Source: Piscinibacter sp943370595
Lineage (GTDB): Bacteria > Pseudomonadota > Gammaproteobacteria > Burkholderiales > Burkholderiaceae_C
NCBI GenBank assembly: GCA_943370595.1
Contig: CALRRO020000002.1
Span: forward strand, 310,001 to 374,000
DNA length: 64,000 nt
Direction: 5' to 3'
In this document: positions 10,873 through 18,991 of the stretch, piece by piece
How the letters are laid out: every line of letters begins with the position of its first letter
Position numbering within the stretch: position 1 is the first letter of the stretch
The notes under the pieces: model-generated
What the model saw: the letters and a program-made list of their open reading frames with translations, nothing else
Database searches by the model: none
What the model was told of the DNA's origin: nothing
Translations under genes and position numbers: made by a program

Positions 10873-12288
10873 ATGAATGCGCCCACCGAACTGCCTCTGC
10901 ACGTCCACCCCCGTGAGGTGCCGGCAGCGATGCTCGATGCGCTGAAGGCCCGCTTTGGCGAACGCTGCAGCACGGCGCTGGCGGTGCGTGAGCAGCACGG
11001 CCGCGACGAGTCGCCTTTCGACGTGCGTCCGCCCGATGCGGTGGTGTTCTGCGAGAGCACCGACGACGTGGCCGCGGTGGTGTCGCTGGCCGACCGCCAC
11101 GCGGTGCCGGTGATCCCGTTCGGCGTCGGCTCCTCGCTCGAAGGCCATCTGCTCGCGGTGCAAGGCGGCGTCAGCATCGACCTGTCGCGCATGAACCGCG
11201 TGCTGCAGGTCAACCCCGAGGACCTGACGGCCACCGTCGAGCCGGGCGTCACGCGCGAGCAGCTCAACCGCGAGATCCGCGACACCGGCCTGTTCTTCCC
11301 GATCGACCCGGGCGCGAATGCGTCGCTCGGCGGCATGGCGGCCACCCGCGCCAGCGGCACGAACGCAGTGCGCTACGGCACGATGCGCGAGAACGTGCTC
11401 GGCCTGACGGTGGTCACCGCCAGCGGCGAGGTCATCCACACCGGCACGCGCGCGAAGAAGTCCAGCGCCGGATACGACCTGACGCGGCTTATGGTCGGCA
11501 GCGAAGGCACGCTGGGCGTGATCACGGCGGTGACGCTGAAGCTGTACCCGCTGCCCGAGGCGGTGAGCGCGGCGATCTGCCACTTCAAGGACATCGGCTC
11601 GGCCGTCGACACGACGATCCAGATCATCCAGATGGGCGTGCCCATCGCACGCTGCGAGCTGCTCGACGTGAACGCGGTGCGTGCCGTCAACGAGCACTCG
11701 AAGCTGGGCCTGCGCGAGGCACCGATGCTGCTGATGGAGTTCCACGGCAGCGAGGCGGGCGTGAAGGAGCAGGCCGAGACGGTGCAGGCGATCGCCGCCG
11801 AGGCCGGCGGCGAGGACTTCGAATGGGCCAGCACGCCGGAAGAGCGCACCCGGCTGTGGAGCGCCCGTCACAAGGCCTACTTCGCCGGCATGACCAAGTA
11901 CCCCGGTTGCCGCACCGTCACCACCGACACCTGCGTGCCGATCTCGCGTCTGACCGAGATCATCGAGGCCTCGGTGGCCGAGGCCGACGAGTCGGGACTG
12001 CCGTACTACATCGTCGGCCACGTCGGCGACGGCAACTTCCACCTCGCCTACCTGGTGACGGACGGCGACGCGCAGCAGCGCGAGACTGCCGAGCGCCTGA
12101 GCATGCAGATGGTTCAGCGCGCCATCGCGCTGCAAGGCACCTGCACCGGCGAGCACGGCATCGGGCTGCACAAGCAGGGCTTCCTGGTCGAGGAGACCGG
12201 CGCCGGCGCGGTGGAGATGATGCGCACGCTCAAGCGTGCGCTCGACCCGAAGAACATCCTCAATCCGGGAAAGATCTTTTCCCTCTGA
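10873..12288 (+). CDS. FAD-binding oxidase of the GlcD / D-lactate dehydrogenase family
   Basis: A 471-residue VAO-type flavoprotein that oxidises a 2-hydroxy acid such as D-lactate or glycolate. The N-terminal FAD-binding half has PFGVGSSLEGH (about 77-87) and the phosphate-contact stretch FFPIDPGANASLGGMAATRASGTNAVRYGTMRENVLGL (about 142-180). The C-terminal oxidase half ends with HVGDGNFHLAYLV and GEHGIGLHKQGFL, typical of D-lactate dehydrogenase (cytochrome) and GlcD. GGAG lies ten bases before ATG 10873. No glcE/glcF partner or Fe-S subunit is nearby, which favours a single-subunit D-lactate dehydrogenase-like enzyme. The precise substrate cannot be assigned. Confidence 0.92.
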   Translation: MNAPTELPLHVHPREVPAAMLDALKARFGERCSTALAVREQHGRDESPFDVRPPDAVVFCESTDDVAAVVSLADRHAVPVIPFGVGSSLEGHLLAVQGGVSIDLSRMNRVLQVNPEDLTATVEPGVTREQLNREIRDTGLFFPIDPGANASLGGMAATRASGTNAVRYGTMRENVLGLTVVTASGEVIHTGTRAKKSSAGYDLTRLMVGSEGTLGVITAVTLKLYPLPEAVSAAICHFKDIGSAVDTTIQIIQMGVPIARCELLDVNAVRAVNEHSKLGLREAPMLLMEFHGSEAGVKEQAETVQAIAAEAGGEDFEWASTPEERTRLWSARHKAYFAGMTKYPGCRTVTTDTCVPISRLTEIIEASVAEADESGLPYYIVGHVGDGNFHLAYLVTDGDAQQRETAERLSMQMVQRAIALQGTCTGEHGIGLHKQGFLVEETGAGAVEMMRTLKRALDPKNILNPGKIFSL

Positions 12289-12295
12289 GCCTGCG

Positions 12296-13921
12296 CTAGT
12301 TGTGGTTCGCCGGCGCCGGCACCGACCAGTGCTTGGTCACCGTGCCCTGGCCGTTGACGCTGTCCAGGTGCACGCCGAAGCCCCACAGCCGCGCCACGTG
12401 CTTGAGCACCTCCTGCGCGGTGTCGTGCAAAGGGCGGTCGTTGTGCTGCGTGTGGCGCAGTGTCAGTGACCGGTCGCCGCGCAGGTTGACGCTCCACACC
12501 TGGATGTTCGGCTCGCGGCTGCCCAGGTCGTACTGGTGCGACAGCGCCTCGCGCACGTTGCGATACCCGGTCTCGTCGTGGATGGCCGCGACCTCGAGTT
12601 CGCTCTCCTTCTCGTCGTCGACGATCGCGAACAGGCGGAAGTCGCGCATCAGCTTGGGCGAGAGGTACTGGCCGATGAAGCTCTCGTCCTTGAAGTTGCG
12701 CATCGCGTGGTCCAGTGTCTCCAGCCAGTCGCTGCCGGCCATCGCGGGGAACCAGGCGCGGTCTTCGTCGGTCGGGCTCTCGCAGATGCGCTTGATGTCG
12801 GTGTACATCGCGAAGCCCAGCGCATACGGGTTGATGCCGCTGTAGTGCTTGTGCCCGACTGGCGGCTGGTACACCACGTTGGTGTGCGACTTCAGCCACT
12901 CGATCATCATGCCGTCGGTCATGTGGCCGTCGTCGTACATGGTGTTGAGCAGCTTGTGGTGCCAGAAGGTGGCCCAGCCCTCGTTCATCACCTGCGTCTG
13001 GCGCTGCGGGTAGAAGTACTGCGCCACCTTGCGCACGATGCGCACGATCTCGCGCTGCCAGGGCTCGAGCAGCGGCGCGTTCTTCTCGATGAAGTACAGC
13101 AGGTTCTCCTGCGGCTCGTCGGGGAAGCGGCGTGCCTCCTTCTCGCCGGCGGCCTTCTCGGCCTTCTTCGGCAGCGTGCGCCACAGGTCGTTGACCTGCT
13201 GCTGCGCGTAGGCCTCGCGGTCCTTGCTGCGCGCCAGCTCCTGCGTGAGGCTGAGCTTGCTCGGCCGGCGGTAGCGGTCGACGCCGTGGTTCATCAGCGC
13301 ATGGCAGCTGTCGAGCAGCTCTTCCACCGCGTCCAGGCCGTGGCGCTCCTCGCAGCCGGCCACGTAGTTCTTCGCGTAGACCAGGTAGTCGATGATCGAC
13401 GCCGCATCGGTCCACATGCGGAACAGGTAGTTGCCCTTGAAGAAGCTGTTGTGGCCGTAGGCGGCGTGCGCAATCACCAGCGCCTGCATCGCCATCGTGT
13501 TCTCCTCCATCAGGTAGCTGATGCAGGGGTTGGAGTTGATGACGATCTCGTAGGCCAGGCCCATGTGGCCGCGCTTGTAGTTCTTCTCGGTGGCGATGAA
13601 CTCCTTGCCGTAGCTCCAGTGGCGGTAGTTCACCGGCATGCCCACGCTGGCGTAGGCATCCATCATCTGCTCGGCGGTGATGATCTCGAGCTGGTTGGGG
13701 TAGGTGTCCAGCCCGAAGCGCTGCGCGGTCTCGCGGATGACGGCGTGGTACTGCTCGATCAGGTCGAACGACCAGTCGCTCGGCGCCGGCAGCGGCTCGG
13801 CGGCTCGCGGCGGCGTGACGATGTCGGCCGCGCGCTTGACGCGCCCGGTCAGCGCCTTGGCCAAGTCGGGCTCGAACAGGTCGGCGGTGCCGTCGGGCAC
13901 GAACTGGGCCTTGCGGGTCAT
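12296..13921 (-). CDS. SpoVR family protein (YcgB-like)
   Basis: A 541-residue soluble protein with long conserved SpoVR stretches, e.g. YPNQLEIITAEQMMDAYASVGMPVNYRHWSYGK split over about residues 78-112, INSNPCISYLMEENTMAMQALVIAHAAYGHNSFFKGNYLF and MNEGWATFWHHKLLNTMYDDG. Its biochemical function is unknown. The family is linked to stress and stationary-phase survival and is nearly always encoded with PrkA and a YeaH/DUF444 protein, as here. The start ATG (13919-13921) overlaps the stop of the preceding DUF444 gene by four bases (ATGA), indicating translational coupling. It is the last gene of the three-gene operon. Confidence 0.95.
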   Translation of the reverse strand: MTRKAQFVPDGTADLFEPDLAKALTGRVKRAADIVTPPRAAEPLPAPSDWSFDLIEQYHAVIRETAQRFGLDTYPNQLEIITAEQMMDAYASVGMPVNYRHWSYGKEFIATEKNYKRGHMGLAYEIVINSNPCISYLMEENTMAMQALVIAHAAYGHNSFFKGNYLFRMWTDAASIIDYLVYAKNYVAGCEERHGLDAVEELLDSCHALMNHGVDRYRRPSKLSLTQELARSKDREAYAQQQVNDLWRTLPKKAEKAAGEKEARRFPDEPQENLLYFIEKNAPLLEPWQREIVRIVRKVAQYFYPQRQTQVMNEGWATFWHHKLLNTMYDDGHMTDGMMIEWLKSHTNVVYQPPVGHKHYSGINPYALGFAMYTDIKRICESPTDEDRAWFPAMAGSDWLETLDHAMRNFKDESFIGQYLSPKLMRDFRLFAIVDDEKESELEVAAIHDETGYRNVREALSHQYDLGSREPNIQVWSVNLRGDRSLTLRHTQHNDRPLHDTAQEVLKHVARLWGFGVHLDSVNGQGTVTKHWSVPAPANHN

Positions 13922-15201
13922 GCAGTCGCCCCTTCCTTCTTGAACAGGTCGCGGAACACCGGGTAGATCTGGTTGGCCTCGGTCACCTTGCGGATCGCGA
14001 AGGCCTTGGTCTCCGCCGCCAGCGCGGCGTACTCGTCCCACAGGTTCTGCTCTTCCTCGGCCACCTGCACGTAGGCGAAGTAGCGGCACAGCGGCAGGAT
14101 CTTGTCGGCCAGCAACTCGCGGCAGCGGCCGCTGTCGTGGTGCCAGGTGTCGCCGTCGCTGGCCTGCGCGCCGTAGATGTTCCACTCGCTGGTCGGGTAG
14201 CGCGCGCGGGCGATCTCTTCCATCAGCACCAGCGCGCTGCTGACCACCGTGCCGCCGGTCTCGGTGGCGTGGAAGAAGTTCTGCTCGTCGACCTCCTGCG
14301 CCTGCGTGTGGTGGCGGATGAAGACGATGTCGATCTTCTCGTAGTGCCGCGTCAGGAACAGGTACAGCAGGATGAAGAAGCGCTTGGCCAGGTCTTTGCG
14401 CGACTCGTCCATCGAGCCGGACACGTCCATCAGGCAGAACATCACCGCCTTGCTGGTGGGCACCGGCACGCGCACCCGGCTGCGGTAGCGTAGGTCGATC
14501 GGGTCGAGGTAGGGGATGCGGCCGATGCGCGCACGCAGGGCCTCGATCTCGCGCTCGAGTTCGGGGATCTCGTGCGCGAAGGGGTTCGGCTCCGGATGCC
14601 GGCGGATGTCGTCGAGCTTCTCTTCGAGCAGCTTCAGCTCGCGCCGGCTCTCGCTGCCCAGCGCGATGCGCCGGCTGATCGCGCCGCGCATCGAGCGCAC
14701 CACGTGCAGGTTGTTCGGCGTGCCGTCGCTCGAGTAGCCGGCGCGGTGGGTCTTGAACTCGGGTGTCTCGGCCAGCGTGGTGCGCGCGAGGTTGGGCAGG
14801 GCCAGGTCGTCGAAGAAGACCTGCATGAACTCTTCCTTGCTGAGGTGGAAGACGAAATCGTCCTCGCCCTCGCCGGAGTCGCTCGCCTGCCCGCCGCCGC
14901 TGCCGCCGCCACCGCCGCCCTTGGGCCGCTCGATGCGGTCGCCACGCACGTAGTCCTGGTTGCCCGGGTGCACCATCTCCCGCTTGCCGCCCTGGCCGTG
15001 GCCGAAGACGGGCTCGGTGATGTCACGCTTGGGGATGTGGATGTCCTCGCCCTGCTCCATGTCGCGGATGCCGCGGCCATCCACCGCACGCTTGACCGCC
15101 TCGCGGATCTGATCCTTGTGGCGGCGCAGGAAGCGCTCACGGTTGCCGATGGACTTGTTCTTGCCCGCCAGCCGCCGGTCGATGATGCTCTGCAGGGCCA
15201 T
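13918..15201 (-). CDS. yeaH: YeaH/YhbH family protein (DUF444), VWA-like
   Basis: A 427-residue protein of the DUF444 family. A glycine/serine-rich low-complexity linker (PKGGGGGGSGGG, about 93-105) follows the N-terminal region that contains FLRRHKDQIREAVKRAV. The C-terminal half carries a von Willebrand A-like domain with a MIDAS sequence DVSGSMDE in VMFCLMDVSGSMDESRKDLAKRFF. The family forms an operon with the PrkA kinase (yeaGH in E. coli), and a role as its partner or substrate is commonly proposed. It lies 36 bases after prkA and overlaps spoVR by four bases. The molecular function is unproven. Confidence 0.94.
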   Translation of the reverse strand: MALQSIIDRRLAGKNKSIGNRERFLRRHKDQIREAVKRAVDGRGIRDMEQGEDIHIPKRDITEPVFGHGQGGKREMVHPGNQDYVRGDRIERPKGGGGGGSGGGQASDSGEGEDDFVFHLSKEEFMQVFFDDLALPNLARTTLAETPEFKTHRAGYSSDGTPNNLHVVRSMRGAISRRIALGSESRRELKLLEEKLDDIRRHPEPNPFAHEIPELEREIEALRARIGRIPYLDPIDLRYRSRVRVPVPTSKAVMFCLMDVSGSMDESRKDLAKRFFILLYLFLTRHYEKIDIVFIRHHTQAQEVDEQNFFHATETGGTVVSSALVLMEEIARARYPTSEWNIYGAQASDGDTWHHDSGRCRELLADKILPLCRYFAYVQVAEEEQNLWDEYAALAAETKAFAIRKVTEANQIYPVFRDLFKKEGATA

Positions 15202-15237
15202 TCAGCGTTGCTCCGTGCTGATTGTTTTCGACCCGGC

Positions 15238-17160
15238 TCAGGACGACTTGCGAACACGCAGGTACCACTCGCACAGCAGGCGCACCTGCTTGGGCGTGTA
15301 GCCCTTGGCGACCATGCGGGTGACGAAGTCCTCGTGCTTCTTGGCCTCGTCGGCGCTGGCCTTGGCGTTGAAGCTGATCACCGGCAGCAATTCCTCGGTG
15401 TTCGAGAACATCTTCTTCTCGATCACCGTGCGCAGCTTCTCGTAGCTGGTCCACAGCGGGTTCTTGCCCTGGTTGCCGGCGCGTGCACGCAGCACGAAGT
15501 TGACGATCTCGTTGCGGAAGTCCTTCGGGTTCGAGATGCCGGCCGGCTTCTCGATCTTCTCCAGTTCCGCGTTCAGCGAGGCTCGGTCGAACACCTCACC
15601 GGTGTCGGTGTCGCGGTACTCGTGGTCCTGGATCCAGTAGTCGGCGTAGGTGACGTAGCGGTCGAAGATGTTCTGGCCGTACTCGCTGTAGCTCTCGAGA
15701 TAGGCGGTCTGGATCTCCTTGCCGATGAACTCGGCGTACTTCGTCGCCAGGTGCTCCTTGATGAACGAGAGGTACTTCTGCTCGGTCTCGGCCGGGAACT
15801 GCTCGCGCTCGATCTGCTGCTCGAGCACGTACATCAGGTGCACCGGGTTGGCGGCGACTTCCGTGCTGTCGAAGTTGAAGACCTTGGAGATGATCTTGAA
15901 GGCGAAGCGCGTCGAGATGCCGCTCATGCCTTCGTCGACCCCGGCGTAGTCGCGGTACTCCTGGAAGCTCTTCGCGCGCGGGTCGGTGTCCTTCAGGTTC
16001 TCACCGTCGTAGACCAGCATCTTGGAGTACAGCGACGAGTTCTCCGGCTCCTTCAGCCGCGTGAGCACGGCGAACTGGCTCATCATCTTCAGCGTGCCGG
16101 GCGCGCAGGTCGCGTTGGCCAGCGACGAGCCGCGCAACAGCTTCTCGTAGATCTTCACTTCCTCGCTGACGCGCAGGCAGTACGGCACCTTGACGATGTA
16201 GATGCGGTCGAGGAAGGCCTCGTTGTTCTTGTTGTTGCGGAAGGCCTTCCACTCGCTCTCGTTGCTGTGCGCCAGCACCACGCCGTCGAACGGGATCGCG
16301 CCGAAGCCTTCGGTGCCCTTGAAGTTGCCCTCCTGCGTGGCGGTGAGCAGCGGGTGCAGCACCTTGATCGGCGCCTTGAACATCTCGACGAACTCGAGCA
16401 GGCCCTGGTTGGCCAGGCACAGGCCACCGGAGAAGCTGTAGGCGTCCGGGTCGTCCTGCGCGAAGGTCTCGAGCTTGCGGATGTCGACCTTGCCGACGAG
16501 CGAGCTGATGTCCTGGTTGTTCTCGTCCCCCGGCTCGGTCTTGGCGATGCCGACCTGCTTGAGCACCGACGGGAAACGCTTGACGACCTTGAACTTGCGG
16601 ATGTCGCCGCCGAATTCCTCCAGACGTTTCACGGCCCAGGGTGACAGGATGCGGTTCAGGTAGCGACGCGGAATGCCATATTCCTTCTCGAGGATGGGGC
16701 CGTCCTCGGCGACGTCGAACAGGCCGAGCGGCGACTCGTTCACCGGCGAGCCCTTGATCGCGTAGAAGGGCACTTCCTGCATCAGCTGCTTGAGGCGCTC
16801 GGCGATCGAGCTCTTGCCGCCACCCACGGGGCCGAGCAGGTAGAGGATCTGCTTCTTCTCTTCGAGGCCCTGCGCGGCGTGGCGGAAGTAGGAGACGACC
16901 TGCTCGATCGAATCCTCCATGCCGTAGAACTCGGCGAAGGCGGGGTAGACCTTGATGACCTTGTTGGCGAACAGGCGCGACATGCGGGGGTCGTTCCGCG
17001 TATCGATCGTCTGCGGTTCGCCGATCGCCTTGAGCATGCGCTCTGCGGCTGTCGCATAGGCCACCGGGCTGCGCTTGCACTCGGCGAGGTAGTCCTCGAG
17101 CGAGAGCTCTTCCTCGCGGGTGCGCTCGAAGCGCGCAGTGAAGCTGCTGATCACATCCAT
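15238..17160 (-). CDS. prkA: PrkA/YeaG serine protein kinase (AAA+ type)
   Basis: A 640-residue cytoplasmic PrkA protein: AAA+ domain with Walker A GPVGGGKSS (110-118), sensor region (FDGVVLAHSNESEW) and the C-terminal PrkA domain (about 420-640, GISTRFAFKIISKVFNFDS ... VNFVLRARAGNQGKNPLWTSYEKLR). YeaG of E. coli is needed in prolonged nitrogen starvation; relatives have been reported as kinase or protease. Start ATG 17160 has AGGAG (complement of 17167-17171) six bases upstream. It is the first gene of the prkA-yeaH-spoVR operon. A sigma-54 promoter match lies about 230 bases upstream and a strong hairpin lies in the leader. Confidence 0.96.
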   Translation of the reverse strand: MDVISSFTARFERTREEELSLEDYLAECKRSPVAYATAAERMLKAIGEPQTIDTRNDPRMSRLFANKVIKVYPAFAEFYGMEDSIEQVVSYFRHAAQGLEEKKQILYLLGPVGGGKSSIAERLKQLMQEVPFYAIKGSPVNESPLGLFDVAEDGPILEKEYGIPRRYLNRILSPWAVKRLEEFGGDIRKFKVVKRFPSVLKQVGIAKTEPGDENNQDISSLVGKVDIRKLETFAQDDPDAYSFSGGLCLANQGLLEFVEMFKAPIKVLHPLLTATQEGNFKGTEGFGAIPFDGVVLAHSNESEWKAFRNNKNNEAFLDRIYIVKVPYCLRVSEEVKIYEKLLRGSSLANATCAPGTLKMMSQFAVLTRLKEPENSSLYSKMLVYDGENLKDTDPRAKSFQEYRDYAGVDEGMSGISTRFAFKIISKVFNFDSTEVAANPVHLMYVLEQQIEREQFPAETEQKYLSFIKEHLATKYAEFIGKEIQTAYLESYSEYGQNIFDRYVTYADYWIQDHEYRDTDTGEVFDRASLNAELEKIEKPAGISNPKDFRNEIVNFVLRARAGNQGKNPLWTSYEKLRTVIEKKMFSNTEELLPVISFNAKASADEAKKHEDFVTRMVAKGYTPKQVRLLCEWYLRVRKSS

Positions 17161-17181
17161 GCCGATCTCCTACTCAGGACT

Positions 17182-17212
17182 GCGGCACACCGGCGTGATT
17201 CCGGTCTGCCGC
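17182..17212 (-). promoter_or_regulatory. Strong hairpin in the prkA 5' leader
   Basis: Arms GCGGCACACCGG (17182-17193) and CCGGTCTGCCGC (17201-17212) pair over twelve positions with a single C-C mismatch around a 7-base loop. On the prkA transcript this hairpin ends 21 bases before the start codon, just above the AGGAG ribosome site. There is no U-tract, so it is not an intrinsic terminator. A role in mRNA stability or translation control is inferred. Confidence 0.55.
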
Positions 17213-17345
17213 GAGGGGGGAAGTTCTGATGAAGTCCTAAGGGCTCCATCAGAGCTTTCCAGATCGATCGGCCAGCGCTGGGCTGTGGTCGTGCGGTCAA
17301 GCTTGCTGCATCTTGCTCCTGCCGTGAACCCGAATACAAGGGTGA

Positions 17346-17368
17346 TCACACGGCTGTTCGTCACACGG
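17346..17368. repeat. Short direct repeat TCACACGG
   Basis: Two copies of TCACACGG (17346-17353 and 17361-17368) are separated by seven bases in the 325-base intergenic region between parB and prkA. They lie just downstream of the predicted sigma-54 transcription start, inside the leader. No function can be assigned. I see no gene in this intergenic stretch apart from the promoter, this repeat and the hairpin. Confidence 0.4.
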
Positions 17369-17387
17369 GTGGCGTCCGTGCAACTTC

Positions 17388-17403
17388 AGCAAGTAACGTG
17401 CCT
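17388..17403 (-). promoter_or_regulatory. Sigma-54 (-24/-12) promoter for the prkA operon
   Basis: Read on the minus strand the bases are AGGCACGTTACTTGCT. Against the RpoN consensus TGGCACG-N4-TTGCW every conserved position matches except the first T, with the invariant GG and GC at correct spacing. The predicted start is near 17378, giving a leader of about 217 bases to ATG 17160. The E. coli yeaGH operon is known to be part of the nitrogen-starvation (NtrC/RpoN) response, so the assignment fits the gene. No convincing NtrC site (GCAC-N7-GTGC) was found immediately upstream, so the activator is unknown. Confidence 0.7.
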
Positions 17404-17485
17404 CGCGCGACGTTGGTTGAATGCCATGGCGGAATGAGCCCGGCACAACGTGCAAAGTTCCGCAAAGTGCGGCGTGGAAGAGGCC

Positions 17486-18379
17486 TCAGCGGTCGCCGAG
17501 ACCGAGCTTGTCGAGCAGGCCGTTGAGCTCTTCGAGCGAACCGAAAGCGATCGCGACTTCGCCCTGCTCACCGCGCTTGGTGCGCTTCTTGATGCGGATC
17601 TCGACCTTGGCCGTCAAGGCATCGGAGAGTTCTTCCTCGATGCGTGCGACGTCGCGCGGCTTCTCCTTGGCCACGCGCAGCAGAGGCTGCTGGCGCTGGT
17701 GCTGCAGCTTGTGGACCAGCTTCTCGGCTTCACGCACGCTGAGCTTGCGCGCGACCACGTCACCGGCGGCCAGGATCTGCTGCGCGCCGTCCAGTGGCAG
17801 CAGTGCGCGGGCGTGGCCCATGTCCAGATCACCCGCCATCAGCATCTGCTGCACCGGCTCGCTGAGGTTGAGCAAGCGCAAGAGATTGCTCGCCGCGCTG
17901 CGCGAGCGGCCAACGGCCTGCGCCGCCTGCTCGTGCGTCAATCCGAATTCATCGGTGAGTCGCTTCAGGCCCTGCGCCTCTTCCAGCGGATTGAGGTCCT
18001 CGCGCTGAATGTTTTCGATCAGCGACATCGCCGCGGCGGCTTCGTCCGGCACGTCCTTGACCAGCACCGGCACCTCGTCGAGGCCGGCCAGCTTGGCTGC
18101 GCGCGTGCGGCGCTCGCCGGCGATGATCTCGTATCGGCCGCCACCGACCGGCCGCACCAGCACCGGCTGCATCACGCCCTGGGCCTTGATGCTCTCGGCC
18201 AGCTCGTACAGCGAGCCTTCGTCCATGCGCGTGCGCGGCTGGTACTTGCCGGCCTGCAGCACGTCGAGCTTGAGCGTGGACGGCAGCCGATCGCCTGCAG
18301 GGCGGGGCGTGTCCGAGACCTTGGGGCCGAGCAGCGCTTCGAGCCCGAGCCCGAGGCCCTTGGGTTTCTTGGTGACCAT
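17486..18379 (-). CDS. parB: Chromosome-partitioning protein ParB
   Basis: A 297-residue ParB/Spo0J: N-terminal CTPase/nuclease-like domain with YQPRTRMDEGSLYELAESIKAQGVMQPVLVRP and GERRTRAAKLAG (GxxRxxA box), SLIENIQREDLNPLEEAQGLKRL, a helix-turn-helix (LTHEQAAQAVGRSRSAASNLLRLLNL) for parS, and a C-terminal dimerisation domain. Start ATG 18379 gives MVTKKPKGLGLGLEALLG, the conserved ParB N-terminus that contacts ParA; an upstream in-frame start at 18409 is less likely. Two parS sites lie 3-5 kb away in rsmG and mnmG. It is separated from parA by three genes, one of them on the opposite strand. Confidence 0.96.
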   Translation of the reverse strand: MVTKKPKGLGLGLEALLGPKVSDTPRPAGDRLPSTLKLDVLQAGKYQPRTRMDEGSLYELAESIKAQGVMQPVLVRPVGGGRYEIIAGERRTRAAKLAGLDEVPVLVKDVPDEAAAAMSLIENIQREDLNPLEEAQGLKRLTDEFGLTHEQAAQAVGRSRSAASNLLRLLNLSEPVQQMLMAGDLDMGHARALLPLDGAQQILAAGDVVARKLSVREAEKLVHKLQHQRQQPLLRVAKEKPRDVARIEEELSDALTAKVEIRIKKRTKRGEQGEVAIAFGSLEELNGLLDKLGLGDR

Positions 18380-18398
18380 GGGCGGGGATTCTCCGCGA

Positions 18399-18974
18399 TC
18401 AGCCGGCACGGCCCGCCAGGCCGTTCAGCAGCGCGAGGCCTTCGGGCCAGTCGCCCAGCCCCGACTCGCCGTTGATGTGGCCGCGCGGGCCGATGTCGAT
18501 GCGCTGTGCGCCCCAGTCGGAGGCCATCTGTGCCGCACGCGGCGGGGCGCAGTACGGGTCGTCCGAGCTGGTCACCACACGGCTGGTGAAGGGCAGCCGC
18601 TGACGGACGATCGGCCGCCAGTTGAACAGGTTGGGCGGCATGTCCTCGCGCTCGGTGTCGGGCGGCGCCACCAGCAGCGCGCCGGCCACATGTTCCACGT
18701 GGGCCGAATGCGCCGCCCACGCCGCCACCAGCTGGCAGCCCAGGCTGTGGGCGATCAGCAGCACCGGCTGCGGCGTCTCCAGGAGCACTTCGTCCAGGCG
18801 CGCCATCCAGTCGCCGCGGCGCGGCCACAGCCAGTCGTCCTGCTCGACACGCCGATGCCCGTGCAGCGCTTCCCAGCGGCTTTGCCAATGCTCCGGGCCC
18901 GAGTTCAGCCAGCCCGGCAGCAGCAGGACGCCGAGGCCGTGCAGATCAGGGTTTGCCTTATGCTTGTCGTCCAT
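18399..18974 (-). CDS. RBBP9/YdeN-type alpha/beta hydrolase
   Basis: A 191-residue serine hydrolase of the small RBBP9-like family. The nucleophile is Ser77 in AHSLGC, the acid is Asp138/139 in SSDDPYC and the base is His166 in GPRGHINGESGLGDW, which is the family's characteristic ending. N-terminal LLLPGWLNSGPEHWQSRW is also typical. The substrate is unknown. It ends 19 bases before the parB start on the same strand and probably shares its transcript. Its start is only 17 bases from that of the divergent argC, so the promoters of the two genes must overlap coding sequence. Confidence 0.9.
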   Translation of the reverse strand: MDDKHKANPDLHGLGVLLLPGWLNSGPEHWQSRWEALHGHRRVEQDDWLWPRRGDWMARLDEVLLETPQPVLLIAHSLGCQLVAAWAAHSAHVEHVAGALLVAPPDTEREDMPPNLFNWRPIVRQRLPFTSRVVTSSDDPYCAPPRAAQMASDWGAQRIDIGPRGHINGESGLGDWPEGLALLNGLAGRAG

Positions 18975-18991
18975 CTTTCGGGAAGCGTGAC

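Noticed and set aside
10843..12171. 442-codon open frame antisense to the FAD-linked oxidase
   Set aside because: No conserved motif and shadow-type composition; the plus strand encodes a clear flavoprotein.
17443..17453. GCAC-N3-GTGC upstream of the sigma-54 promoter as an NtrC site
   Set aside because: NtrC sites need a longer spacer (GCAC-N7-GTGC); the spacing is wrong.
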